Below are positions 45,697 to 57,028 of a stretch of 64,000 nucleotides of DNA, in pieces. Positions within the stretch are counted from its first letter, which is position 1; every line of letters begins with the position of its first letter. Position numbers and translations under genes: made by a program. The notes under the pieces are model-generated. The model was not told the DNA's origin, did not search any database, and saw only the letters and a list, made by a program, of their open reading frames with translations. The DNA is from Sordaria brevicollis (Eukaryota; Ascomycota; Sordariomycetes; Sordariales; Sordariaceae): contig JAUTDP010000004.1 in assembly GCA_033439795.1 (NCBI GenBank), positions 4,030,001 through 4,094,000 of the forward strand, given 5' to 3'.

Positions 45697-47173
45697 TTCT
45701 TTCTAGGTTGCTGGGCCTCTCTTGGCATCCAGTTGAGGAGGCTGGACTGTGGTCGACGTTAACTATCGGTTCTGGTACGTATTGATGAGTTCAGGGGCAA
45801 GTTGTGTTAATGAGTGTCGACTGAAGAGCAACGAATATACTACCGCGCCTGATGTTCTTACATCGAAGGTCTACGACTCCATAAAACGAGCAGACGGAAC
45901 CCCCTACAGTCTTCACTAACAGCAAAAGGAACGTTTCGAAGTATTTTCAGGACATGAAGTTCGCTTAGACGTGATGGAAAGCCATCACCTGCATATGAAT
46001 CCGACTTGCTGCTTACTTAGGTGCAAGATCTGATCAAATCTTTGGGGCATCTTGCTCGGACATTTGGTACCGTGTCAAGAAACCGCGGTTTTCTGCAATT
46101 TCTGGACAGTGAAACCATCGCGTTGAGAGCGAGGAGAGGAGAGGATTCCTTTCCTCTTACTTCCATTGGACTGGGTACCACGATGTCACTCCTTGCTTTC
46201 TCAGCTCAGTGTCCACATTGAAAGGTAAGGTAGGGTTTATATTCCCAAAGTTCTGGTTAACCTCTTGTCCACCCACCCCCTGTGGCGCGCTCAAGGATAT
46301 CCACACCTCGACGAAGCATGAAGAAGAGTGCAGTCACCGTTTAGGCTACACGGCATGTTGATGATCTACAACATACATTCCGAAGTTGAGCTGCTATGGT
46401 AACCGGCCTCCCACTTCTCCCGTCATCATCCAGCTACCCGGGCCCTTCCCCGGACCATGGGGTTGGGAAAGTAGCTCCATCTCCACTCCCCGAGTATCAA
46501 ACCCTCGTGAAGATTCCTTCATCTTCATTTTCGAGGTGGCAAGGTTGAATACGGCATGTGAATGTCACCTTCGCTTCACTCTGTAACCTTCCAGAAGACT
46601 CAGCTAGAGGTCTCCTTGCCTCGCGTGCCCCCACATCGTTCTCGGGTGCACTTTCCTTCGTTATTTTAGCTAACCGACTTTGTGATAGTAAGCATAGACG
46701 GAGCGAAGAAGACACCCGTCAAGTCCATCCATCTCCTTACCATATCACACAGCATCCATGATGAGCGCAACAACAAATCCTAGATTCCTCAGAAACTCTC
46801 CGTGACATACTCCCATTCTTTGGTCCGGGGCGAGTTCCGGCCGTTAAGTTGTCGCCTCAACTCCATGCGACACACTACCTTCCCAATGCGATATCCCAGT
46901 CCATCATCCTCGCCATCATCCTCGTTTCAACAACGGTTGCCCAGGCCACTCCGATGTCTTGTCTCACATTATTAATGAATCCATCTCCTACAATTGTGAC
47001 TTGTGCACATTCCCTACGCTTCTGGTCTTTCCATGCCCGCCGTCTACCCTTCGGTTCTCTGTCCTCGGTCTTACCTGCTCTCAAGGATCAACCCTCAACA
47101 GAAAAACCACTAGCAGCGGCAGCAGCAGCAGCAGCAGCAGAACCTGGAATAACCTCACATCCAGTCATTCATC
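45697..47173. other. Intergenic, promoter and leader of the Pth11-like gene
   Basis: No supportable gene. A CAG/AGC trinucleotide tract (about 47115-47140) lies just upstream of the start codon, probably in the 5' UTR. Confidence 0.45.
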
Positions 47174-48708
47174 ATGGCAATGGGAGGCGATGGCCCGTGG
47201 GCCATTGCTGTGATGTGGATCATGGCCGCACTTACGGGACTCTGCGTCGGCCTACGATTATACGTTCGCAGTATCATCGTGGCCAATACAGGTTATGATG
47301 ATCATGTTTATGTGATAGCATTTGTGAGTTATTCTCATCTCACCCGTCCTCTAGACACAACCTGAGAGATCAGACACACTAACATCCTCCCCTTCCTTTC
47401 ACTCAGATACTACTCCTAGGCTACACAATCTGCTGCACCATAGCCGCCCACTACGGCTTCGGTCAGGACATGTGGGACATCCCGCCAGCAGATATTCCGG
47501 GGGCTATCATGTGGGAGGCCATCGGGCAGTGCTTTGCCGTCATCGGCATGGCGCTGGCCAAATGGTCTTTGGGACTCTTTTTGTTGCGGCTGGTCAACCA
47601 GACGTGGCACAAGATTAGTATCTGGCTCGTGATGGGAGCGCTTATGGGCGCTTCCGTCTCCGTCTGCTTCGTCTTTATGCTCCAGTGCTCGCCGCCGGCC
47701 TATCTCTGGGATCGGACGATTCCGGGCGGGCATTGTGATTTGGATGCCACGCCGGTTTCCTTGACGCTTACTAGTGAGTTGCCCATGATTTTTGAGAGTG
47801 TACCCAGCTGCGTGAGCCTGGTGAGAACAGGACGTATACTAACAAACGATTCAAAGCTCTCTGCATCATCGCCGACTTCTTCTTCGCTCTCATGCCATGG
47901 ATTTTCCTCTGGAAACTCAACATGAACCAACGAGAAAAGATGGTTATCGCCATCAGCATGAGTCTGGGCGTCATGTAAGTTGTTCTACCCACCTTTCATA
48001 GCCTCTCTTTGACCTCCTTCCAACGCAACGCAACGCAACGCAACTAACCTGTTCTCGCAACACAGCGCCGGAGCATGCGGCATCAAACGCACCCTCGAAG
48101 TCCCCAACCTCTCCACAGACAACTACTCTCGCGACACCGTCGGCTTAATTGTCTGGTCCTCCGCCGAAATCGCCATCACCATGATCTGTATCGGCATCCC
48201 CGTCTGCCGCCCCTTATACCGGTCTTTCTTGGACCGCGTCATCTCCCGTACCGGTGGCAGCTCTGGGTACCAGAAACAAAGCGGTCCCGGGTTTAGCGCG
48301 AAAAACAGCCAATCTGCCGGTGCCGGTCTCGGGTTGAGGACCATCGGCGGTGGAGTCATTGCTGGCAGGTCTGGAAATAATAGTAAGAATAAGTCGAGGC
48401 CGGATAGGGATGATGAGAGTGATGAGTTTGAGCTTAGTAGGGAGGGCAAGACGAGGGAGACGACGGGGAGTAGTGGGAGCGATGGGCCTTTTAATGATGC
48501 GAATGCGGTTTCTGTTGTTGGTGGGCTGGATAATAGGAGTGAAGAGTCGATATTGGGAGAGGGGTACAGGAACGGACATGGGAAGAACAGTCGCAGTGAT
48601 GATTTGGAGAGGGGAGAGGGACCTGGGTATAAGGGCAATCATAGGAACTCGGGAGGGAAAGTGGCTGCGATACAGGTTACGGAGGAGTGGCATGTTACCA
48701 AGGAATAG
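47174..48708 (+). CDS. Pth11/rhodopsin-like seven-transmembrane protein
   Basis: Four exons: 47174-47323, 47407-47773, 47857-47974, 48066-48708 (introns 83, 83 and 91 nt; phases 0, 1, 2), giving 425 residues. Seven hydrophobic segments can be read in the first 275 residues: AIAVMWIMAALTGLCVGLRL, ILLLGYTICCTIAAHYGFG, AIMWEAIGQCFAVIGMALAK, ISIWLVMGALMGASVSVCFV, IIADFFFALMPWIFLW, MVIAISMSLGVIAGACGI and VGLIVWSSAEIAITMICIGI. The motif RLYVRS after helix 1 and MPWIFLWKLNM match the fungal rhodopsin-like/Pth11-related family. It lacks the N-terminal CFEM domain of Pth11 proper. The cytoplasmic tail (about 290-425) is Ser/Gly/Asp-rich and disordered. A surface sensing or receptor role is suggested by family only. 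Intron 3 contains five copies of the pentamer CAACG. Confidence 0.88.
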
Positions 48709-49802
48709 CAGGCGACCTGACTGCCACTGGGCATCAACACTGGGTTTTGCGGGTTCCGGCGCAGGGTATAAAAGGAATGGCGTTGTCTTTTGGATGAAGA
48801 AAACTGGGCTATTGGATGTCAAAAGAAGTGTTGCATCACTGCAGTCATGGGAGGTTTTGTTTCTGGTTCGCTCCGTCGGGGGTGTTTCTTCGTGTGTTTT
48901 ATCTCTCTTCTCTTCTTTCTTCCTCTATTTCTTTCTCGTTTCCCCCTTTGTAAAAGCCAAAGCCCCCAATAGCTTTCTGAGCGTCGTGTGGCTTTGTCAT
49001 GAGGGCTACCATAGTGAACTGCATATGCAAGTCAAGGTTATAAAGGAAGGCCAAACTCATCTTGGCCACTCCACAAGTTCACCACTCTACGGCACGTCAA
49101 CGGCGTATCGACTTGACCTGGAGACTGTGAAGTACAAGATCTGACCGCAAAAGTTGCTACAGGGCGATTTCCGGTCACAAGGCCGTTTGTTTTGTAGTTG
49201 TTATGCCGAAAGGTTTGTCGCTAGGGGGCAAGGCGCCAAAACGGTTACAGAAAGTTATCAGTAGCGCGCTTATAGCGGCTTTCGGTGGATACTACCTAAC
49301 TGATACTACCACCATGTCCCTTCCTGATTTTAACTACACATGAACAATATTATCACCAAGTCGGGAGAGTAATGCTGAATTGGTCAAAATATCTTGAAGA
49401 TACGCCAACGTTTAGAGAAAAAAATTGGCTTCACAGGTTCTCCTTGGCGGAATAATATCGTTCTGCGGAAAACAAGAAGCTAGAGGTATCTTCAGGCGGC
49501 CGAAAATAGCAGAGAGCCTCACAGCCCGTAGAAGCCACGAAGATCAAGATTAGGCTAAGAGACAAATGAAAATATAGAGGAGGGTCAGCTAGCTAAGACT
49601 ACTTAGCACTGAACTTGAACTAACAAACGAAGCAAATCATGAGTGACCAACCTGACTAAACGCCTGGACACTTCTTCCAGGAGCAGCTGTGGAATTTCGA
49701 GAGGTTATGGTAAAGTCGAGGGCCACGCCATTTTTTGAGTCTCTCCTAGGAAGCTCTTTTCCCCTGTTCATTGCGGTGAAATTGGCTTCTCGTACCTTAC
49801 CT
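48709..49802. other. Intergenic between converging genes
   Basis: 3' flanks only; nothing seen beyond a short TA-rich stretch. Confidence 0.45.
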
Positions 49803-52800
49803 CTATCTCTTCCCATCATCCTCGTTCGCTCTTCTGCCTGTGGTCCGTTGGGCTTCTCTACTATCGGCCACCTGAGAGTCATCCTGGTTGGTGCTAGATT
49901 GGGCGACTCGTGTCATAGAATGTGCCGCCCCGGGCGCTGGGTGCGATGAGCGCTGATGTTCTCGCTGCTGCTGAGGTACCTTCCCAAAGAGATTCCTCCT
50001 AGGTGTCGGTACTGGCTGGTCCTGCGATACCTCGCGATAACGATTCGCGGGTTCAGTAAAGTTGCGTCCAAGAGTAGGCGGACTAGATTGCTGCGCCGGC
50101 GGTTCGGTCTGCGGTGTTTCTGTAAGAGTCGTTGAACGGCTGACAACCCTCCGACCTCCGATCTTCAGGACGATTCTTGTTTGCTTCTTTTGCGACGATC
50201 CTGGAGTTTGGGGTGCGGAAGGAGTGGCGGCTGCGACTGCCGGTTTGGGTTCTTGCTGTTGAGTCGTTGTTGCTGCTGGAGCTCGTCTCGTGTTTGCATT
50301 ACCAGCAAGAGCAGGCCGGCGAGGAGTGTCATTCGGGGCTTTTGGTTCCGTGGCAACTTGCACCGGTCTCGGTAGTTGCGGTCCTCCTTGTGCTTGACTC
50401 ATTTTCTGGATTTGAACATTTCTTCCCACCTGAACGCCCTGGCTTCTTTCCTCCACTAGCTGCCTCGAATCTTCCCCATCCTTTCTGCTCAAGGCTTCTT
50501 CCCTCCTGCGAGCCGTTTGTTCTTGTGTCGCGCCAGGTAAAGCAGATGCAACGCTCGCTTGAGTATTGGGTCTGGTCTTTCTAGTACCTCGGGGTCTTGT
50601 AATTGGAGACGCGGCTGCCGATACAGCAGAAGGTGCCTCACTGGGGAATCGAGAGCTGTAGACGCTGCCACTTCGTAAAGTACGGGCCTCGCTGGCCTGA
50701 CGTAAGCGAAGAGCTTCCGCTTCCGCTTCCGCTTCATCTTCCTCTATCTCTTGCTGTTCCATGGCGTCAAGTGTCGCCTTGTTGGCCTCCAGAAATGCGG
50801 CAGTTTTCTGTTCAAGGGTAGGTGACCCCGGCATTGCGTCAACCGGTGGTGGCTTGTGAAGGGAAAGATCGATGCCGATGGAGAGCAAGTAGTCGTTGGT
50901 TGCCGAATTAGGAGACTTTGGTTCCTCTTCAATAGCAGCTGCAGGTTCAACCGCTTCATGGGTCGATGATGAAGGTTGCTCCTTCTGCATTTGTTGTTGC
51001 CCTTGATCATGATGATATGTCGCCGTCCTGCCGCGGCTTGAGCTCGGCTCGATGTCCATTGTCCTGCTAGAGCTGGGCTGGATATTGATCGTCCTGCTAC
51101 TTGGCATCGACTGCAAATCCATCCTCCTACTTGAACTCGGCTCAAACTCCATCGTCCTGCTCGAAGGTGGTCCCATGGACATTATCCCAGTGCTACCCGA
51201 GTCAATGTCCATCGGAGCAGGACCAAAAGGATTGGCTCCAGCAGGAGGAAGGGGTCCCCGAACAGGGGCCGTTTGAAACACCCTAGATGGTCCGTCTCGG
51301 TGCATCCCTTGAGGTTCCTGAGCTCTTGAGGTCTCTCCAGAGGTAGCTCCTTGTCTTTGTTCTCCTCCTCGGTTACCAGCAAAGTTCCTCCCCGCCACTT
51401 GGTTGTTGAGTGTCTGTCCCGCCGCTGCCTGTGATCTTACCTGGCTCCAAAGCCTTGATGCCGGCGGCCTAGCTGGAGGTGGTGCCGGCCTAGCAGAAGG
51501 TGGTGCCATTGCAAATTCTCTTTGCCTCTGAGCCTGCCGCATGGCTTCCATCTCTTGCTGCCTCTGAGCCTGCCGGATATTCTGTATCTCTTCGTTCCAG
51601 ATTCGCTGCGCTTCCCGGCCCTGCTCCAGAACAACAGATTGGCCGTTCACACTAACCGTATATTGATCCGGGACAAGTAAGTTCAAATCAGCCAACCTTC
51701 TCGTCGCCCGTTCCACCTCCTGTACGGTTATGACCGGGACTCTGCCTCCGTTGGCAGCAACGCCTCCTCTGAAAGGAGGCTGCAGCACAGCGGGATTGAC
51801 CGTTCCCGGGCCCGGTGATGGCGATGGTCGCATGTATGCCGCTCTTGCTGCCTCCGCTCCGCCTCCTCTGGCGTTCTCAGCCCTCTTCACCCTTTCTTTC
51901 TGCTCACTCCAAATGTTGTTCAGCACTCTACCAGCTGTTTCAGCCGGTATATCTCCCGCGAGAAGTTTTCCGTTGACCTTGATGAAATAGAGCCCCTCGT
52001 CGTCGAGCCAGCTGTCACTGACGCCCACGTACCCCTCTAGCCACTCCGCTACATCGTTGAGACCTATGTACTTCAGGAAAGCCTGGCCTTGGCGGACGTC
52101 CTCAAAGGACACCGAGTCCGTGACAAGGCCTTGCGGCTTGAGGCGCTCTAGATCTCTGCTAATTTGCTCAGCATCCGCCATGGCGGCCAGCTGGTTGGTG
52201 AGGTAGTGGAGGACGATCATCTTGCGGGTTTCATGGTTTATCAGGTGTAAAAGAGATATGATGTCGTCGGAAGTGAGAGACAGGAGCGTGCATGTCTGCG
52301 AGAAGGAGTACGGCGGGATGTGTACGGCTGTCAGGAGGTAGGTGATGAGGTACTGGATGTTGGCAGGGAGAGAAGGCCAGTCGATAGACGCCACGGTTGC
52401 AGTTTTCTGTGTGTGGGAAACCTGTTAGCTGATAACTTCCAAAGAAATTTATTATCAAACTTACCCTCAAAGTTGAGACCTCTCTCCCTTTGCCCTTCTC
52501 TGCTGCTGTCGGCCGTCGAGGACTCTTTTCCCGTCTGCAAACCGTTGCCTTCAACCGGCGTCCGGGCAGTGATGTTAGAAGTTGCCTGGCCAGTTGACCC
52601 GGATCTTCGCCGCCCATGACCGTATCCCCATCGGCATCTGTTCCATTCGCCGACACGGAAGCAGTAGAAGGAGAAGGCCGTGCCAGAGTCGTCAACCCAT
52701 TGCTACCAGCCCGGCCGCGAGCGAGACTCCTGGCCCTCTCAACCTCAGCCACCGCCTCCTTCTGTCTCCGATGATTCACGTTTGTCACTACGATCATCAA

Positions 52801-53565
52801 CCTCGACGATCTAACCTCCATATCCCGTTGCTGAACCTTATCCTCCTCCTCCTCCTCATCGGATGACTCAGCCGGCCAAACAAACTCCTTTTCTCGCTCC
52901 CTCTCATACTTGGCTCTCTCCAACCGCAAATCCTCCTCCTCCAGCTCCCGCTTCTCCTTCTCTTCCTTCTCTTCTCTTTCCTCCTCCTCCTTTTCCTTCT
53001 CCTTTTCCGCATCATCAACAATCAGAACCGAAGCCCCACGACTATTACCAACCCCTCGCGATCTCGACCTGCTCTTATTTCTATTCCTCGCCGCAGCCTT
53101 CTCCTTCTCCCTGGCCGCCTTCTCCTTCTTCTTGTCCCTAGCCGCCTTCCTCTCCGCCCTCGCTCTAGCAATCTCAGGAGCCCGCTGGCTGACAAACGGG
53201 GATAGATCCCTCCACCCCACCACTACTTTCCTCGCGGTCAACTCCGTGATGCGATCGTGGTACCATGTATAGTATAGCTCCATCTGCTGGACTATGTTTG
53301 CTTCTCTTACATCCCGACGGGCTTTGTAGACCTGGCTTGGTCCGAGGCCGATATGGGTGCGGAGGTCGAGGGAGGGGAAGGCGCAGTGTTTTTGGAGTTC
53401 GACGTCGAAGGCTGGGCGGGTGTCGACTGGCCCACGTAAAGGGGATTCGGGGCGGAAGGCGGCGAATTCGTCTTCTTCGTTTTCTTGGTCGTTGTCGTCG
53501 TCGAAGCCGTAGTGTTTGGGCGGTCGGCGGTTACGTTGGGGACGCTCGCGACGGGCGGAAGCCAT
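49803..53565 (-). CDS. Large low-complexity nuclear-type protein of unknown function (1234 aa)
   Basis: Two exons, 53565-52465 and 52406-49803 (intron 58 nt, phase 0). Start at the ATG of MASARRERPQRNRRPPKHYG; the upstream extension of the frame lacks an ATG. The N-terminus is basic and then acidic. Residues about 110-270 form a long charged helix rich in Lys/Glu/Arg, probably coiled coil. The segment after the intron (about 370-560) is the only part that looks folded (IDWPSLPANIQYLITYLLTA, HYLTNQLAAMADAEQISRDL, GLNDVAEWLEGYVG). The C-terminal half is Gln/Ser/Pro-rich with repeats of SSSR(T)MDIEP type (about 805-840). I do not recognise a family; the composition suggests a nuclear scaffold or regulatory protein, with no stronger evidence. 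Confidence 0.78.
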
Positions 53566-54665
53566 TTTGTTTTTGGTTGCTTTTGCCGCTGCTGGGAAGG
53601 GAGGTTGGGAAGGAGTTGAGGTTTTAGTACGGCCCAGGGCGGTATAGATTGTCAAGAGAGCGAAGTATATCGAGGTGAAAACGAGCGAGGGCGAATTCGA
53701 CTATCTATGGGTGACGGTCGACCGGTAATGCGTTCACTCGCGCGAGTGCTAGTGATCGCTCTAGTCTTCTCTGGTTCTTCGAGATCTCTGCGCCAGCTTC
53801 TCTTCCTGTCGCTGGTTGTTTATCTTGACTTGCACCGTGCTGTTTGGTTTCCTTGGTTGTGATGGGATGGTTTGTTAAAGAAAAACCAACGCCAACGAAG
53901 CTTTGTGTAGCAATCCTCCAGCCAGATACTTGTTTGGAAGGGAAGCGAAACAAGACGTAGAAGAAGATGATACCGCAAATGACGAGTGACGAAGACAGGC
54001 GACAGGTTGTTGAGGAGGTAAGTAGGGCAAAACGAAGCGAATGCAGGAACAGTGTTCGGCTGTCGACGATCATGGAAGTAGGACGTGAAAAGTTTGGTCG
54101 TTTGCAAACCTGACGCGTGTGTGTCAGGAGGTAAGTGAATGGACGCGACTGGCAAAGGTTTCAAGAATTGCGAACCGTTATCGGAGTCGCAGACCGTCAA
54201 GGTTTTCCTTTGATAAGGGCGGTTGTGGGATTTCATCCGATGTATATCTCGAGGAGCATGTGGTCGAGGAAGGAACTCGAACGTTGCGAGCCGATGGGTA
54301 CCTACCACGGCACGGTTTGCAGGACACACTCTAAGATCGATCGAGACATGGAATAACTCCGGCAAACTCAATGCCATGGTACTGATAAATTATGTATTAG
54401 CATCTATCGAGCTCTGCTAGGTCTGTTCTACCCTTTTATCGTGAAAAGCTGTTCGGGGATGAGGACCAAAATGTCTTTTGGGAATGAACTATAAATGCTT
54501 CCTCTCTCGATTCAGAGGCGCACATGGCAAGAACAACAAAGGTCTTAAAGCAGATAACTGACGTACTTCGTTGAGAATCATACCTGTTCGTCCCGGTATC
54601 GTCGTATTTTAATATCCACTTGATAGTTTCCCATCACAACTCGGTGCTGATGGTCTTTAACACCA
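53566..54665. other. Promoter of the 1234-aa gene and 3' flank of the phosphatase-like gene
   Basis: A 185-codon minus ORF (54377-53820, ATG start) is open here but His/Ser/Phe-rich, and it overlaps opposite-strand frames of equal quality. I reject it as a gene. Nothing else seen. Confidence 0.45.
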
Positions 54666-55841
54666 CTAGCATTGCTCGCTTCCAGCCCCGTCATTGCCGC
54701 CTCCTTTATCATAGCGCAACGGCCGGTCCAAAAACGGCGCAAAATTCCTTCCTCGCGCTCTCTGAGCTGCCTCTTCAGACAAACGAGAGCCTGGGAAGTT
54801 CACGCCATTATTCTCCATCTCACAATCTCCATCCTCGTCTTCCTGCTCGCCAGCATCACTATCTCCCTCGTCCGCCAACTGTCTCTTTAGCTTGGACGGA
54901 GTCTTACGCTCATCCGCAGCAGCCACACCCGGACTCTTCCCATTCCCATTCGCCCCATCCATCCCCGCCTGACCCTGATGATTCTCCCATCGCATCCTCT
55001 TCGCCTCACAAATATCCGCGTAATTCTTCAGATACCTCCTCGTATCATCATCCCACGCCACGCAAAACCGGCGATAAAGCACGAACCGCAGGGCCGTGAT
55101 GAGGTCCGCGCCCCACACTTCCACCAAGTAGGCCACCACCACCGCCGCAGACCGGTCGTTGCCTGTCTCGCAGCAAACCAGCACTCTACCCTCTTGTGTC
55201 CCTGAGCTCCGCTTGTGGACTTCAACAAGATGTCGCACAATCTTCTCGTTCAGCTTGGGAAACTCACGGATGAGTTCTTGCAGGCCGCTGACGGCAATGG
55301 CCTCGATTTGAATTCCTAGCTCCTCGCACACTTTCTTGGCTGCTGGTCCTAGGGTTGGTGTTGGTCTGGGTTTCGGCGTCTCGGCTCCACTTGATTGTGA
55401 TTGATGTGATGATTGTCCATTCAGTTTCATTCCGCCCATTAGTGAAGTAAGTCCCATAACCCGGTCCCTCACCACCACCACCATTGTGATTCTCTCCATT
55501 TCCATCCACGTTTTGTCTCGCACCACGCTTAACGGACCCAGATACATCGATTCTTCGAGGATCGGCTGCGCTGAGCGGCGGGAAGCGTACACCCAGTCCG
55601 AGGCCTGATCTTGCGCTTCTTGAGTCCTCATGTGAGAGGTGATAATGATCTTGTAGTCGGACTCGAAATCGTCGAGGAGGGCTGGGTCCAGATTGCGAGG
55701 GGATGGGGTAAGTGTGACCGTGTTAAGGCCCATGCTGCGCGACACGGGGATGTCGATCGTGGGAGGAGAAGGGGGGCGGATGTCGTAGCGGGCGGCGCGG
55801 GCTACGCCTGGGGAGGGGGATGGAGGTTGTGGTGATTCCAT
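54666..55841 (-). CDS. Dual-specificity-phosphatase-like protein with altered active-site neighbour
   Basis: Single exon, 391 residues, start at ATG 55841. The core (about 70-300) has the cysteine-phosphatase signature VLVCCETGNDRSAAVVVAYL. The CX5R loop is C224-ETGND-R230, so both the nucleophile and the phosphate-binding Arg are present. The usual His before the Cys is replaced by Cys223. Before the loop, VRHLVEVHKRSSGTQEGRVL matches the family's helix and strand. The N-terminus is Pro/Ser-rich. The C-terminal 100 residues are charged and disordered, with a likely nuclear signal (PSKLKRQ). It resembles STYX/DSP-like proteins of fungi. Whether it is active is open: the missing His should raise the thiol pKa, but catalysis is not excluded. 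Substrate unknown. Confidence 0.75.
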   Translation of the reverse strand: MESPQPPSPSPGVARAARYDIRPPSPPTIDIPVSRSMGLNTVTLTPSPRNLDPALLDDFESDYKIIITSHMRTQEAQDQASDWVYASRRSAQPILEESMYLGPLSVVRDKTWMEMERITMVVVVRDRVMGLTSLMGGMKLNGQSSHQSQSSGAETPKPRPTPTLGPAAKKVCEELGIQIEAIAVSGLQELIREFPKLNEKIVRHLVEVHKRSSGTQEGRVLVCCETGNDRSAAVVVAYLVEVWGADLITALRFVLYRRFCVAWDDDTRRYLKNYADICEAKRMRWENHQGQAGMDGANGNGKSPGVAAADERKTPSKLKRQLADEGDSDAGEQEDEDGDCEMENNGVNFPGSRLSEEAAQRARGRNFAPFLDRPLRYDKGGGNDGAGSEQC

Positions 55842-57028
55842 GGTGAAGAAAAGGCGTTGTATGTGCTGATGTGATGGTATGGTAGTAATGGGTAATGCTG
55901 TTTTTCCTCAACTGCAAGTCTGTGAGCCAGTTGAAGATTTTGGGATATGATTTCTTGGAAGTGTCGTTGAGATATGTTCCAGCCGGCGATGAGATGTCGT
56001 CGACAAGGACAACCTCGGCTGGCGAGGTGAGCACAGCTACTTGATCTTGATTTGTCGGGAAGAATTCGGTAATTGGCGGGCCAACAAAACAAAATGACTG
56101 AATATAACAGTTGCCGAGTTTGATTATCCTGAACGGATTCAGGGTTTAATAGGTGAGATTCTCTGTTGATGTTGTCAACTTGGGTTGAGAGATGTTTGAG
56201 TTGTAAAGTTGTTGAAATGTGGATGGTAGAGGTTGGTGCCTGGAAGAAAGTACCACTGTATTTGAACTATTAACGTGGCATGCGCTAGTGGTTTTAGGTG
56301 GAAGGTGGGAACAACGGAAGTGAATGTGAGAGCAACCCGTGAATGTTTCCTGCCCGCGGATGAGTGGTGAAGTTCATTCAATGAAGCAGTCTCATCGCCA
56401 TGCTGATAAGTAAGTTGAGAGCAACGGAGAAGGTGAAGGTGACATCGAAGCAAGATGGACAAGATGAAAATGCAAGCAAGAGGTAAGAGCTATCTTGATC
56501 ATGCCTTAACAGGCCGACATATGATTAACGCTGTTTGCTGTTAACAAACAATCGTAAAGCGGCATTGAGTAGCTGCAACTGAAATGCAGGACAAGAGGGG
56601 CAGCCCCAACGGCATGCAATTAACCGCACTGTAGACCCTGCAGCTTGCCCACATCGGTCCAAGCCGCAGCTCCCCGCCACGGGCAGCCAGACGTTGATGC
56701 CCCTGAGAATGGGAACCTTGAAGGCCTTCTTCATGAACGATCATCTAAAGGAGCCATCGTCTAATCTGAACTTGCTATGATTCTGATGGCCAATCAAGAA
56801 CTGAGCATGGCGATATATGCGTTTATGGAAGTTGCCTCAGAAAAATGTAGCCTCAACATGTGCCTGGTAGAGCACATCAAACGATATATTCCGCTTTCAT
56901 CTATCTAACAATATCCCCAATCAAAAAAAATACACACCCCATTACAGCAGGTTGCTCATAATACACGTTGCTTCGTGATACAGTCCGTAGACTCTCCATG
57001 CTCCTCCCATCTATAAGCGTCATCTCCT
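55842..57028. other. Promoter of phosphatase-like gene and 3' flank of Spo7
   Basis: No supportable gene; a 69-codon ATG frame on minus (56734-56525) has no support beyond being open. Confidence 0.45.

Noticed and set aside
53820..54377. 185-codon minus ORF with ATG
   Set aside because: His/Ser/Phe/Leu-rich composition without motif, lying in the promoter/UTR region of the 1234-aa gene; opposite frames look equally open.
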